A DNA stretch of 64,000 nucleotides from Pelodictyon luteolum DSM 273 (GCF_000012485.1 NC_007512.1:311001-375000), one strand, 5' to 3'. Shown: positions 47,918 to 58,033, counted from the first letter of the stretch. A program made the numbers and translations. Notes: generated from the sequence alone by a model not told the origin.

Positions 47918-50029
47918 ATGGCGGAAAGTTCTCCCCTCTCTTCACTGAAAGGGATGGGCCCTAAAAAGGTCGCCATCCTCCATGACGCGGGCCTCGTCTC
48001 GTTCGAGGACCTGTTCGAGCTGTTCCCGCGCCGATACCTCGACCGACGGGTGATGAAGCCTGTCAGGGATCTCAGGGCAGGGGAGACCGCTACGGTGGTC
48101 GGAACCATTACGGCTGCATCGGTTGATGCCGGACAGCGGGGGCGCTCACGGTTCCGTGCGACTCTCTCCGACGGCTCTGGGACGCTGGAATTGACCTGGT
48201 TCAGGGGCGTACGCTATTTTGCCCGCGCCGTCGTTCCCGGCGAGACGCTCGCCGTGCACGGCAAGGTGGGCTATTTCGGGGCGAGGGCGCAGATGCAGCA
48301 TCCCGACTTCGACAGGCTCGGCAGCGACCGCCATGAGGACGGTGGGAGCGACTTATCCCTCTACAATACCGGCCGCATCATTCCGCTCTACCCGACCACC
48401 GAAGCCATGAAGCTTTCCGGGCTGGGGTCCCGCCAGCTTCGCTCCCTCATGGCGCAGGCATTCGAGCTCCAGCCACCGGGCGCCAGGGAGAACCTCAGCC
48501 GCTCGATACTTGATTCAAACAGTCTCATGCCGCTCGCCGAAGCATACCGGGAGATCCATTTCCCGTCTTCACCCGAGCGGCTTGGTATTGCGGAGCGCCG
48601 GATGAAGTGGACCGAACTATTCTACGCACAGCTGCTCTTCGCGCTCCGCCGCCACACGGCCCGCCATCTCCGTCAGGCAGCCGTCTTCACCCATTCGGGG
48701 GAGTACACTTCGCGGCTGTATGCATCTCTTCCCTACGAACTGACCGCTGCACAGAAAGATGCCATCCGGGAGATCTACCGGGACCTGCGCAGCGGAAGCC
48801 CCATGCAGCGTCTCCTGCAGGGTGATGTGGGCTCCGGCAAGACCGCCGTAGCAATGTTCTCCATGGCGCTCGCCGCCGACAACAAACTTCAGTCGGTCTT
48901 CATGGCACCGACCGAGATCCTTGCGGTGCAGCACTGGCTCAGCATGCGGCGGTTTTTTGAGCCGCTCGGCCTTGAGGTTGCGCTTTTCAGCGGCCGTCAG
49001 CCGAAGCGGCTCCGTGAGGAGCTGCTCTTGAGGCTTCGCGAAGGGGATGTGCATGTAGCCGTCGGGACCCATGCGCTGATCGAGGACGCTGTCCGCTACC
49101 GCGAGCTCGGACTTGTCATCATCGATGAACAGCACCGGTTCGGGGTCCTCCAGCGCAAAGCCCTGCAGGAGAAAGCCAGCAATCCCCATGTCCTGTTGAT
49201 GACAGCCACACCCATCCCGAGAACCCTTACCATGGGCGTTTTCGGCGATCTCGACGTGTCTGTGATCCGCCAGATGCCGGCCGGCCGGCGGCCCGTGAAG
49301 ACCATCGTCCGCCCCGAGTCCGAACAGGCGAAGGTCCACCAGTTCCTCCGCCGTGAAATCGCGGACGGCCACCAGGGCTACATCGTCTACCCGCTTGTGG
49401 AGGCGTCGGAGAAAACCGACCTTCAGGCCGCCGTGGAGAGTTTCGGGGAGCTTTCGGGCGCAGTATTTCCTGACCTCCGGCTTGGCCTCATCCACGGCCA
49501 GATGAGTCCAGAGGAGAAAGACGGCGTCATGCAGCGCTTCCGCACCGGTGAGCTCCACATCCTTGTCGGCACAACGGTCATCGAAGTCGGCGTTGACGTG
49601 CCGAATGCCACCGTCATCATCGTCGAGCATGCCGAGCGCTTCGGGCTTGCCCAGCTCCACCAGCTCCGTGGAAGGGTCGGTCGCGGCCAACACCCCTCGC
49701 ACTGCTTCCTGCTTTACGGCAAGCTCACCGGGGACGGCCGCGAACGTCTGCAGGCCATGGAGTCTACCAGCGACGGGTTTGTCATTTCCGAAATGGACGC
49801 CCGCATCCGCGGTGCCGGCAACGTGCTCGGCAAAGAGCAGTCGGGGAGTCTCAGCGGATTAAAGATTGCGGACCTCAGTCTTGATTTTGATATCATGCAG
49901 TCTGCACGAAGTGCGGCTTTCGCTCTTGTCGAAGCGGACAGCCGGCTGGCTCTTCCGGAAAACGAACCGGTGCGCCGGTGGTATATGGACCGCTATCTCG
50001 GCCGCCAGACCCTTGCCGACATCGGGTAG
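47918..50029 (+). CDS. recG: ATP-dependent DNA helicase RecG
   Basis: It remodels stalled forks and Holliday junctions. The N-terminal wedge domain includes the OB fold (RAGETATVVGTITAASV ... ELTWFRGVRYFARAVVPGETLAVHGKVGYF). The helicase core has Walker A GDVGSGKTAVA, Walker B IIDEQHRFGVLQR, TATPIPRTLTMG, and the RecG motifs VGTTVIEVGVDVPNAT and LRGRVGRG. ATG 47918 (MAESSPLSSLKGMGPKK) gives 703 residues, typical of the family. The in-frame start at 47846 would extend into the rpmE promoter region. Confidence 0.96.
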   Translation: MAESSPLSSLKGMGPKKVAILHDAGLVSFEDLFELFPRRYLDRRVMKPVRDLRAGETATVVGTITAASVDAGQRGRSRFRATLSDGSGTLELTWFRGVRYFARAVVPGETLAVHGKVGYFGARAQMQHPDFDRLGSDRHEDGGSDLSLYNTGRIIPLYPTTEAMKLSGLGSRQLRSLMAQAFELQPPGARENLSRSILDSNSLMPLAEAYREIHFPSSPERLGIAERRMKWTELFYAQLLFALRRHTARHLRQAAVFTHSGEYTSRLYASLPYELTAAQKDAIREIYRDLRSGSPMQRLLQGDVGSGKTAVAMFSMALAADNKLQSVFMAPTEILAVQHWLSMRRFFEPLGLEVALFSGRQPKRLREELLLRLREGDVHVAVGTHALIEDAVRYRELGLVIIDEQHRFGVLQRKALQEKASNPHVLLMTATPIPRTLTMGVFGDLDVSVIRQMPAGRRPVKTIVRPESEQAKVHQFLRREIADGHQGYIVYPLVEASEKTDLQAAVESFGELSGAVFPDLRLGLIHGQMSPEEKDGVMQRFRTGELHILVGTTVIEVGVDVPNATVIIVEHAERFGLAQLHQLRGRVGRGQHPSHCFLLYGKLTGDGRERLQAMESTSDGFVISEMDARIRGAGNVLGKEQSGSLSGLKIADLSLDFDIMQSARSAAFALVEADSRLALPENEPVRRWYMDRYLGRQTLADIG

Positions 50030-50077
50030 AATGACAGGGTGTGATGCACTTTGGTAATTTACAATGCAACAAGCAAG

Positions 50078-51049
50078 ATGAACCCTGACGAGACTGCCGG
50101 TACCCGTTCCTGCGCACTTCCGGCCTGCATGGTCGTTGAGGCGGCCGGCGCCTTCTATATGGCCGAATCGCCGGACGGGACCATCTACCGTTGCCGCACC
50201 ATTCCCTTGACGAAAACCGAAAACGAAGGCACATCACTCGTCGCCGTCGGCGACATGGTGCTGCTCCGGCTCTCTCCGGGAGAGGGGGCTGTGCCTGAGG
50301 CCGTCATCGTTACGGTTCTCCGCCGCCACAGCGCCCTCTGCAGGAAGCGGGATATACGGAGGAACCGGAGCAAGGAAAAGGTGCAGGTCATTGCAGCCAA
50401 CATCGACCAGCTCGTGGTTGTGTCCTCCGCCTTCGATCCTCCGCCGAACCTCCGGCTTATCGACCGATACCTTGCCTTTGCAGAGTCCGAACAGCTCGAG
50501 CCGCTGCTTGTCGTCAACAAGGCCGACCTCGATCCGATGGGTGATGCTGTGCGCAGCATGGAGCTTTACCGGGATCTCGGGTTCCGGGTGCTGCACCTGA
50601 GCGCGAAGAAGGGTGCCGGCATGGACCGGTTCCTCGCCGCCCTCGATGGCCGGGTTTCGGCGTTCAGCGGACATTCCGGGGTGGGGAAATCGAGCCTCAT
50701 CAACCGCATCCTCGGCCAGCAGCTCCTCACCACCTCCCGCACCAGCATAAGGACCGGCAAGGGGGTGCACACCACCAGCCGCTCTGTCATGCTCCGCCTC
50801 CCCGGAGGAGGCCATGTCATCGATACGCCGGGCATCAGGGAGTTCAGCCTGTCAGGCATCAGCCGCGAAAACCTCCGATTCTTTTTCCGGGAGTTCCTCC
50901 CGCTCATGCCCTCCTGCTCCTTCTCGTCCTGCTCCCATACCGTCGAGCCGGGATGCGCTGTTCGCAGCGCCGTTTCGACGGGACTCCTGCACCCGTCCCG
51001 CTATGAAAGCTACCTCGCACTCTATGAAGGCCTCGAAGACGGGGATTGA
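50078..51049 (+). CDS. rsgA: Ribosome small-subunit-dependent GTPase RsgA
   Basis: A circularly permuted GTPase that aids late 30S maturation. G motifs appear in permuted order: VVNKADL (G4) and LSAKKGAG (G5), then SGHSGVGKSSLIN (G1), TTSRSVML (G2) and DTPGIREF (G3). An N-terminal OB fold precedes them. A C-terminal zinc knuckle follows (PSCSFSSCSHTVEPGC). ATG 50078 (MNPDETAG, 323 aa) is used, but a later Met at residue 17 of this form is possible. It follows recG by 48 bases. Confidence 0.93.
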   Translation: MNPDETAGTRSCALPACMVVEAAGAFYMAESPDGTIYRCRTIPLTKTENEGTSLVAVGDMVLLRLSPGEGAVPEAVIVTVLRRHSALCRKRDIRRNRSKEKVQVIAANIDQLVVVSSAFDPPPNLRLIDRYLAFAESEQLEPLLVVNKADLDPMGDAVRSMELYRDLGFRVLHLSAKKGAGMDRFLAALDGRVSAFSGHSGVGKSSLINRILGQQLLTTSRTSIRTGKGVHTTSRSVMLRLPGGGHVIDTPGIREFSLSGISRENLRFFFREFLPLMPSCSFSSCSHTVEPGCAVRSAVSTGLLHPSRYESYLALYEGLEDGD

Positions 51050-51143
51050 AGCATGGGGGTATGCAGGGTTTTCCAGATACCGCTGAAATCCGTACCTTTA
51101 CAGTTCAGTCATTTTTCTTGAGCCCTTGAACCGCCAGTTACCC

Positions 51144-52517
51144 ATGATCACCACAATCAACCCCGCTACGGAAGAACAGCTTGCATCCTATCCCGCGATG
51201 GATGCCCTTGAACTCACGGAGGTCATCTCTCTTGCAGACCGGGACTATCGCCGGTGGCGGACGGTGGCGCCTCTGGAACGCAGGGCCGCCATGCACCGCC
51301 TTGCCGCATTGCTCGAAGCCGAAAAGCAGCAGCATGCGGAGATGATCAGCCGCGAGATGGGCAAGCCGCTGTCCCAGGCTGTCGCCGAAGTGAAGAAATC
51401 GGCGCTGGTCTGCAGTTACTATGCTGAGCATGCAGACAGGTTCCTGCAGTCTGAAGAGAGCGATCTTGACGGCATGCAGGGCGTCGTGCGCTTCGATCCC
51501 ATCGGGCTGGTGCTCGGTGTCATGCCCTGGAACTTTCCCTTCTGGCAGGTGTTCCGGTTTGCTGTTCCTGCCATCATGGCGGGCAACGGCATTCTTGTCA
51601 AGCATGCCCCCAACGTGACCGGCTCATCGGTCGCCATGGAGTCCCTGTTCCGGAGGGCCGGCTTTCCGGAGCATCTGTACCGCGCTGTGCATATCGACCT
51701 TGAGGATGTAGATCGACTGACCGGCTTCATCATCGATCACCCGGCAGTGAGCGCTGTTTCGGTGACCGGCAGCACAGGTGCGGGCCGCGCCGTTGCCACG
51801 AAAGCAGGGCATGCACTGAAGCGAAGCGTGCTTGAGCTCGGCGGAAGCGATCCCTACATCGTGCTCGATGATGCCGACGTCAGTGCGGCCGTCAACCACT
51901 GCGCAGCTGCCCGGCTGCTCAACAGCGGCCAGAGCTGCATTGCCGCAAAGCGGTTCATCGTGCATGCTTCGGTAATGGAGGTGTTTGAGGAGCAGCTCCT
52001 GGTGAGGATGCGTTCGGCGGTGATGGGTGATCCCTTCCATCCGGATGTCGAAGTGGGTCCTATTGCCCGACTGGATCTGCGAGACCAGCTGCATGACCAG
52101 GTGAGGAGGAGTGTGGAGGGCGGGGCGAAACTGCTTTGTGGCGGCAGCATTCCCGAGCGGAAAGGCTACTATTATCCACCGACGGTACTTTCAGGCGTAA
52201 GGGCTGGAATGGCATGCTACAGCGAGGAGCTGTTCGGGCCGGTTGCGACCCTCATCGAGGCGAAGGATGACGACGAGGCGGTGCATATTGCCAACGATAC
52301 CCCGTTCGGTCTCGGCTCTGCGGTTTTCTCCGCCAACATTGAGCGTGCCATGCTGATAGCTGCCCGTCTGGATACGGGAAACTGTTTCATCAACACTATG
52401 GTCAAGTCAGACCCTCGCCTTCCTTTCGGCGGGGTGAAGCAGTCGGGGTACGGGCGCGAACTTGCCCGTTACGGGATCAGGGAGTTTGTCAACATCAAAA
52501 GCCTCTGCATCGCCTGA
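51144..52517 (+). CDS. Aldehyde dehydrogenase, succinate-semialdehyde dehydrogenase-like
   Basis: A 457-residue NAD(P)+-dependent aldehyde dehydrogenase. It has PWNFPFWQVFRFAVPAIMAGN, the nucleotide loop VTGSTGAGRAVA, the general-base Glu in LELGGSDPYIVLDDAD, the catalytic Cys in NSGQSCIAAKRFIVH, and EELFGPVATL. The pattern SGQSCIAAKRF and the whole-length resemblance are those of bacterial succinate-semialdehyde dehydrogenases (GabD/Sad), but substrate assignment within this superfamily by eye is uncertain. ATG 51144 is preferred over the upstream TTG 51126. It stands alone. Confidence 0.85.
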   Translation: MITTINPATEEQLASYPAMDALELTEVISLADRDYRRWRTVAPLERRAAMHRLAALLEAEKQQHAEMISREMGKPLSQAVAEVKKSALVCSYYAEHADRFLQSEESDLDGMQGVVRFDPIGLVLGVMPWNFPFWQVFRFAVPAIMAGNGILVKHAPNVTGSSVAMESLFRRAGFPEHLYRAVHIDLEDVDRLTGFIIDHPAVSAVSVTGSTGAGRAVATKAGHALKRSVLELGGSDPYIVLDDADVSAAVNHCAAARLLNSGQSCIAAKRFIVHASVMEVFEEQLLVRMRSAVMGDPFHPDVEVGPIARLDLRDQLHDQVRRSVEGGAKLLCGGSIPERKGYYYPPTVLSGVRAGMACYSEELFGPVATLIEAKDDDEAVHIANDTPFGLGSAVFSANIERAMLIAARLDTGNCFINTMVKSDPRLPFGGVKQSGYGRELARYGIREFVNIKSLCIA

Positions 52518-52614
52518 GCGGGACCGATGCGGTGCGGGCCTTCTTTCCGGCGCAGGAGTGCCGTCTTCCCTGAAGGAAGGTCCGCTATGATCATCTGATC
52601 CTCTCCCGGTATTC

Positions 52615-53817
52615 CTACATGGTGATGGAGAGGTCTGACAGGTAGGTCTTGATCGACTGATGTTTGCCGAGGCCGAGTTTCTTGTGCATCCGGTAGCGGA
52701 TGCTCTCCATCCCTCTGGTCGAGATGCCGACTGAACGGGCGATTTCGCGCGTATCGTAGTTCAGCTTCACGAGCAGGCTGATGCGCAGCTCGCGCTGGTT
52801 CAGGTTTGCGTGCTTTTTCTGCAGCTTCGAGAGGAACACGGAGTCTGCTTCGGTGAGCTCGATGTTCAGGCGCTTCTCGATGGTCTCGGTTTCGATCAGG
52901 CTCAGGCATGAGTCGGTCATCTGCCGTTTCTGCGTCGGGTCGATGTCCAGCGCGTAGATCTGGTCGAGAAGGTTGCGCAGCGAGGAGGTCTTTTCGGCTA
53001 TTGCCGTCGACACCCTCGTCAGTTCCATGTCCTGCGTCGCAATCCTCGATTTCAGCTCTGAGATCTCTTTCTCGAAATCCCGGCCGGACTTCCTGTTCAG
53101 CTCCGTCTGTGCGTTCATTTTGATAACCATGTGTGTGAGTCGTTGTTCCAGGTCTTGTTTGAGTTGATTCAGTTCCATCTCCTTTTCATCTTCCTTGGCC
53201 CGAAGGTCAGACTGCATTGCCTCCACCGCCTTGAAAAATGAATGGAACCGGTTGTCAGGTTGAGGGATGGGGATATGCTGTTCCAGCATATTCATCCATG
53301 ATATTCTTGCAATCGCTGCAAGAAATTCGTTTTTGGCGCGGGTGTGGCTTTCAGTCGGTTCGGTCTCGTTCTTTTCGTGTTCCTCCGCAGCAGCTTTTCT
53401 TTCGGCCTCCTCATAGCTTCCGGCCGTCATGACGGAGATTCCTTCGGGCGCAACGGCGGCAAACGACTCCACGATGATTCGTATTGCTTCAGGGATGTTG
53501 AAGAACACGATGCGGCTGAAGCCCGGCGCCCAGTTGAAAATGATGTCGGCTATCGACTGCTTGTAGTGGAGGGTGATAGTACCGACATGGCTGAGATCCC
53601 AGATCAGGCAGACAGGAAGATCCTTAAGGCGGCAGTCCTGGACAACTTCGTCAAGCATCCGGTTGTCCATGGTGTTGAGCGCGATATCTCTCTCTGCTTC
53701 GACCCAGGTATGCAGGATGCGGCCCTTTACCTGTCGGATTTTCTTGACGTACCCTTCCTGTTCGTGGCGACTTTCCCAGTGCGTTTGTCGTGTCGCTTTT
53801 TCGTCGCCTTCTGTCAT
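52615..53817 (-). CDS. STAS-like / coiled-coil / LuxR-type HTH regulator
   Basis: A 400-residue protein of unusual layout. The N-terminal 140 residues (GRILHTWVEAERD ... LPVCLIWDLSHVGTITLHYKQSIADIIF ... RIVFFNIPEAIRIIVES) have the alternating strand/helix look of a STAS or SpoIIAA-like fold. The middle (about residues 200-300) is a charged heptad-patterned coiled coil. The last 65 residues (LNQRELRISLLVKLNYDTREIARSVGISTRGMESIRYRMHKKLGL) are a LuxR/GerE-like helix-turn-helix. No kinase, receiver or membrane segment is present. The start may instead be ATG 53844 (9 residues longer). Its target genes are unknown. Confidence 0.72.
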   Translation of the reverse strand: MTEGDEKATRQTHWESRHEQEGYVKKIRQVKGRILHTWVEAERDIALNTMDNRMLDEVVQDCRLKDLPVCLIWDLSHVGTITLHYKQSIADIIFNWAPGFSRIVFFNIPEAIRIIVESFAAVAPEGISVMTAGSYEEAERKAAAEEHEKNETEPTESHTRAKNEFLAAIARISWMNMLEQHIPIPQPDNRFHSFFKAVEAMQSDLRAKEDEKEMELNQLKQDLEQRLTHMVIKMNAQTELNRKSGRDFEKEISELKSRIATQDMELTRVSTAIAEKTSSLRNLLDQIYALDIDPTQKRQMTDSCLSLIETETIEKRLNIELTEADSVFLSKLQKKHANLNQRELRISLLVKLNYDTREIARSVGISTRGMESIRYRMHKKLGLGKHQSIKTYLSDLSITM

Positions 53818-54030
53818 GGTGTTGCGTTGTAGGGTAAAATACATCCCCTGTTACTGCGGGCTGCTTGGTGTAATATTGGTCTTTTTTGAGCAGATATACA
53901 ACTTTTTTTGACGTTTTCTGATAATAATACTGTTATTTGATGCTCAATACGGCGTTGGAGTAAGTATTTCTGCGTAATCGTTATGTGCGCTGGAATACGG
54001 CGCATCTTTCTTCATGCAACCCCTTTCCCC

Positions 54031-54957
54031 ATGTCCCTCGAGACGGGTTACACCTTTATTGTAAATCCCCATGCCGACAAGGGGCGGGCTGCAGGCCGGG
54101 TATCGGCCCTCCGCCGGGCCGTTCAGGGGCGGGCCGATGCGGAAGTGTTGTCGACTGTCCGTGCGGGTCATGCCGGAGAGCTTGCCGCCGAAGCTGCCAG
54201 AGGAGGGCGTGCGGTCATTGCCTGCGGCGGTGACGGAACGCTCCATGAGGTGCTGAACGCCGTGATGGGCGCCGGCTCTGCGGTTGGAGTGCTTCCCTTC
54301 GGATCGGCGAACGATTTCCTCAAGACGTTCGTCCCCGCAATGTCCGGGGGCCGGAGTCCCGAGTCGCAGTTCTCTGGCGGGCGAATTCGGGTGGATGTAG
54401 GCCGGGTGGAGTTCAGCGGGGGAGAGCAGCGTCATTTTCTCAACTCCCTCGGCATCGGCTTTACAGGCCGGATTGCCAGAGCCGTCAGGAGGGCCCCGTG
54501 GCTGAGGGGCGAGCTGGCTTATGCCTATGCGCTTTTTCGGGTGCTTATAGGTTATGCGCCGGTAAAAATGCATATTCAAATTACACTTCCGGACCGTCTG
54601 GTGGTGCTTGACGAGCGGGTGTTCGCCTTCTCTGTCGGCAACGGGAAAGTAGAGGGGGGGAAGTTCCAGATCGCACCCGAAGCGGATCTTCGGGACGGTC
54701 TTCTCGACGTATGCATTCTCCGGGATGTCCCGAAACGGGAAATTCCCGGCCTCGTCCTGCAGTATCTCCGCGGGGTCCAGTCCCGGGACCGCCGTGTCTA
54801 CAGTTACCGGGCAGAGCGTATTGATGTGTCTCTCGACAGCCCTGAAGTGATGCATCTGGACGGTGAGGTTTACGAAGGCGTCGGCGGAAAGATTACGGTT
54901 GCAGTGCTTCCTGAAGGCCTGGAGATGATTGCTCCCCGCGGTATGGGGGAGCGATGA
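54031..54957 (+). CDS. YegS/DgkB-type lipid kinase (diacylglycerol kinase catalytic domain)
   Basis: A 308-residue soluble kinase of the DAGK_cat family. It has FIVNPHADKGRA, the nucleotide loop ACGGDGTLHEVLNAVMGAG and PFGSANDFLKTF. In the C-terminal domain are SLGIGFTGRIARAV, FSVGNGKVEGGKFQIAPEADLRDGLLDV and DGEVYEG. Members phosphorylate diacylglycerol or related lipids; the exact lipid is unknown. ATG 54031 (MSLETGYTF) fits the family start better than the ATG at 53983. The next gene starts 39 bases on. Confidence 0.88.
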   Translation: MSLETGYTFIVNPHADKGRAAGRVSALRRAVQGRADAEVLSTVRAGHAGELAAEAARGGRAVIACGGDGTLHEVLNAVMGAGSAVGVLPFGSANDFLKTFVPAMSGGRSPESQFSGGRIRVDVGRVEFSGGEQRHFLNSLGIGFTGRIARAVRRAPWLRGELAYAYALFRVLIGYAPVKMHIQITLPDRLVVLDERVFAFSVGNGKVEGGKFQIAPEADLRDGLLDVCILRDVPKREIPGLVLQYLRGVQSRDRRVYSYRAERIDVSLDSPEVMHLDGEVYEGVGGKITVAVLPEGLEMIAPRGMGER

Positions 54958-54996
54958 AGAGAGTCCGCTGAATCCAATGGTATCGATCGAGCTATC

Positions 54997-56244
54997 ATGC
55001 AGATCCTTGTATTTGAAGATGCACTGGCCGAACGGCTTATGCCCCTTGCGGGGCTCAAGCCTGTCTACGGTCTTGCGACCGGCTTTCGTACCCTTCGGGA
55101 AAAATTCGAACACTACGCTCCCGGGGTCTCTTTCACCTTCCATATGCGCCGTCGTCTGGCCCGGTGGTACGCCATGGCGTATCCAGCAGCTCCTGTGAAC
55201 ATCCTCATGGAGGATGATATCCTTCTTGTGAACGGCAGGCTCGTCTGTGACGCTGTGACCGGGGCGCTCATTGAAGCAGGTGCATTCACCCCCGGAACTG
55301 CCTCGATGCAGGACGGTGAAGTGCTCTTTGCCCGCATAAAACCGAGCCTCATTGCCGAAACGGATGGATCCCTGCCGGACCTTATCGACAGCCGCCGGCT
55401 TGCTGAGGGTCTGAGCATTGAGCGGGTCGAGGGGTTCAGGCTCCTCTCGAACCTCTGGGATCCGGTCGCAATGCACCCGGGAGAACTGCTCCGTGATGCG
55501 GAGTCTCTGCCGCTAGGCCGCATTGACGGCGATGTGCACCCTTCAGCAGTCATAACGGATCCTTCTGCAACCTGGGTCGCCCCCGGGGCGGTCGTCAGAG
55601 CTGGCGCGGTGCTTGATGCCGATGGAGGATTCGTCGCCGTCGGGCCGGGTGCCGTTGTGGAACCGCTGGCACTCGTTACAGAAAACGTGTATGCCGGCGC
55701 CGGATGCCGGGTGAAGGCAGCGGCGAGGGTGTACAGCAACGTCTCCATCGGCACCGGCTCGAAAGTCGGCGGCGAGGTTGAGGACTCCCTCATCGAGCCG
55801 TTCGCAAACAAGCAGCATGACGGGTTCCTCGGCCACTCCTACATCTCTTCCTGGTGCAACCTTGGAGCCGGCACCACCACCTCGGACCTGAAAAACAACT
55901 ATGGCCCTGTCCGGATCCTCTGCGGCGGACGGGAAGAAGAGACCGGACTCAGGTTCCTCGGTCTCATGATGGCGGAGCACTGCCGCTCGTCGATCGGCAC
56001 CCTCTTCAACACGGGGACCGTTGCGGGCTATGGCTGCAACATCTTCGGTGCCGGATTTCCCCCGAAGGAGATCCCTTCCTTCGCATGGGGCGGCAGCGGC
56101 GGATTCATTCCCCATGAGGTCGACCGGGCCTTCCAGACAGCCCGGACGGCCATGGCGCGCCGGAATGTTGCGGCAGGCCCCGAGTACGAGGCCATGTTCC
56201 GTTCCGCCGCCTCTGCGACGGGTCTCCATTCAGTATCCGTTTAA
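54997..56244 (+). CDS. GlmU-like putative sugar-nucleotidyltransferase with left-handed beta-helix
   Basis: A 415-residue protein with an N-terminal domain of the NTP_transf_4 kind. Its opening ILVFEDALAERLMPLAGLKPVYGLATGFRTLREK lacks the canonical GxGTRM loop of GlmU. A C-terminal hexapeptide-repeat beta-helix follows (about residues 185-345; VHPSAVITDPSATWVAPGAVVRAGAVL, GGEVEDSLIEPFANKQHDGFLGHSYI, NLGAGTTTSDLKNNYG). The second half keeps GlmU acetyltransferase-like motifs; nucleotidyl transfer is doubtful without the loop. Such proteins are common in Bacteroidetes/Chlorobi with no proven role. Confidence 0.8.
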   Translation: MQILVFEDALAERLMPLAGLKPVYGLATGFRTLREKFEHYAPGVSFTFHMRRRLARWYAMAYPAAPVNILMEDDILLVNGRLVCDAVTGALIEAGAFTPGTASMQDGEVLFARIKPSLIAETDGSLPDLIDSRRLAEGLSIERVEGFRLLSNLWDPVAMHPGELLRDAESLPLGRIDGDVHPSAVITDPSATWVAPGAVVRAGAVLDADGGFVAVGPGAVVEPLALVTENVYAGAGCRVKAAARVYSNVSIGTGSKVGGEVEDSLIEPFANKQHDGFLGHSYISSWCNLGAGTTTSDLKNNYGPVRILCGGREEETGLRFLGLMMAEHCRSSIGTLFNTGTVAGYGCNIFGAGFPPKEIPSFAWGGSGGFIPHEVDRAFQTARTAMARRNVAAGPEYEAMFRSAASATGLHSVSV

Positions 56245-56265
56245 CATTCATAAGCATCGTTCTGC

Positions 56266-56835
<570 letters not shown>

Positions 56836-56839
56836 GGCC

Positions 56840-57577
56840 ATGGACCCGAAACCAGAACCTCCGCCGCCCGGCGGCAGGACACCGTCCCCACTGCCTCCGC
56901 CGCTGCCCGCCAATGGCCACGAGGGCGACTTCATGGTTGACGGCTGGCGGGTCTTCAAGATCATGGCGGAGTTTGTCAGCGGTTTCGAGATAATGTCGGA
57001 CGCCGGGCCGGCCGTCAGCGTGTTCGGCTCTACCCGTGTTGCTGAGGGGAGTGAGGAGTACCGGCAGGCACGCCGGATGGGCAGTCTGCTTGCTGAAGAG
57101 GGTCTGGCGGTGGTGACCGGCGGAGGGCCGGGAGTGATGGAGGCGGCCAACCGCGGGGCGCAGGAGGCGGGCGGCAGTTCCATCGGCTTCAACATCAAGC
57201 TGCCGAACCAGCAGACCCCCAATTCCTACATCGATCCCGGCCGCCTCGTCGGGTTCCAGTATTTTTTTGTGCGTAAAGTCATGTTCCTCAAATACTCACA
57301 GGCATTCGTCGCTCTTCCGGGCGGGTTCGGGACACTTGATGAGGTTTCCGAGGCCATCACCCTGATCCAGACGGGGAAAAGTGCGAGATTTCCTGTTATA
57401 TTGGTAGGGAAATCATACTGGGATGGGCTCTACCGATGGATATGCGATACGATGCTCCGTGATCACGGCTTCATTTCTCCGCCGGACCTCGGTTTCATCT
57501 ACCTCGTCGATACCCCGGAAGAGGTACTCCCCATCATCAGGACCTTCTACCCGGAAGGCTATTCGCTGAATTTTTAG
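56840..57577 (+). CDS. LOG-family (TIGR00730-type) Rossmann protein
   Basis: A 245-residue protein with the lysine-decarboxylase-like motifs VTGGGPGVMEAANRGAQEAGG and ALPGGFGTLDEVSEAIT, the signature shared by LOG cytokinin-activating phosphoribohydrolases and by bacterial nucleotide 5'-monophosphate nucleosidases. Here it most likely hydrolyses a nucleoside monophosphate (inferred). The first 35 residues are an unusual proline-rich extension (PEPPPPGGRTPSPLPPPLP). ATG 56840 follows the amidotransferase stop by 4 bases, so the two are probably co-transcribed. Confidence 0.88.
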   Translation: MDPKPEPPPPGGRTPSPLPPPLPANGHEGDFMVDGWRVFKIMAEFVSGFEIMSDAGPAVSVFGSTRVAEGSEEYRQARRMGSLLAEEGLAVVTGGGPGVMEAANRGAQEAGGSSIGFNIKLPNQQTPNSYIDPGRLVGFQYFFVRKVMFLKYSQAFVALPGGFGTLDEVSEAITLIQTGKSARFPVILVGKSYWDGLYRWICDTMLRDHGFISPPDLGFIYLVDTPEEVLPIIRTFYPEGYSLNF

Positions 57578-57595
57578 AGAGCTGCCGGCGTTCGT

Positions 57596-58033
57596 TCAGT
57601 GTTGAATGGCCGTGGCTTTCAGCCATGTGACGAGGGCACCTTCTTCGCGGGCGGTAAGCCTTGACTCGGGGTTCAGTATGTAGTACATTGGCTGGTGTCT
57701 GCTACCTTTCATAACCACTTTCATCATGGTGTTCCGTAGCGAATCACTCTGCTGCATCAGGGATCTGTTCCAGTCGGAAAAGTTCAGTGCTTCACGGCCG
57801 CTTCGGACGCTGTGCACGATGAGCCATGAGGCCGGTGCAACATACGCTGCCCTCGGCCAGCGGGTCCGGTATGAGTGGCAGTCATAACAGGCTTTGCCGA
57901 GGGCCTGAAGGATCGGGGCAGGGGCCTTGATCGAGAGATGCGGCTCGGGGTTCAGGCGGCCGAGCGGAATGAACTGCATCAGCATGAGGGCGAGCACAGC
58001 CCAGCCTGCGGCGGAACGGAGTGTTGGTCTCAT
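57596..58033 (-). CDS. Small membrane-anchored heme-binding protein
   Basis: A 145-residue protein with one N-terminal membrane helix or signal anchor (SAAGWAVLALMLMQFIPLG) and a CYDCHSYRTRWP motif. That is the CXXCH heme-attachment signature inside the Haem_bd-like context found in Bacteroidetes/Chlorobi. The C-terminal part has SRHQPMYYILNPESRLTAREEGALVTWL. It is likely a periplasmic c-type heme or heme-sensing protein; the redox partner is unknown. It is convergent with the LOG gene and 53 bases from the divergent HTH gene. Confidence 0.8.
   Translation of the reverse strand: MRPTLRSAAGWAVLALMLMQFIPLGRLNPEPHLSIKAPAPILQALGKACYDCHSYRTRWPRAAYVAPASWLIVHSVRSGREALNFSDWNRSLMQQSDSLRNTMMKVVMKGSRHQPMYYILNPESRLTAREEGALVTWLKATAIQH

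Noticed and set aside
48617-49702. 361-codon open frame on the minus strand
   Set aside because: Antisense to the RecG helicase core.
53944-55476. 510-codon open frame on the minus strand
   Set aside because: It is antisense to the lipid kinase and part of the GlmU-like gene, which carry clear motifs, and its composition is shadow-like.
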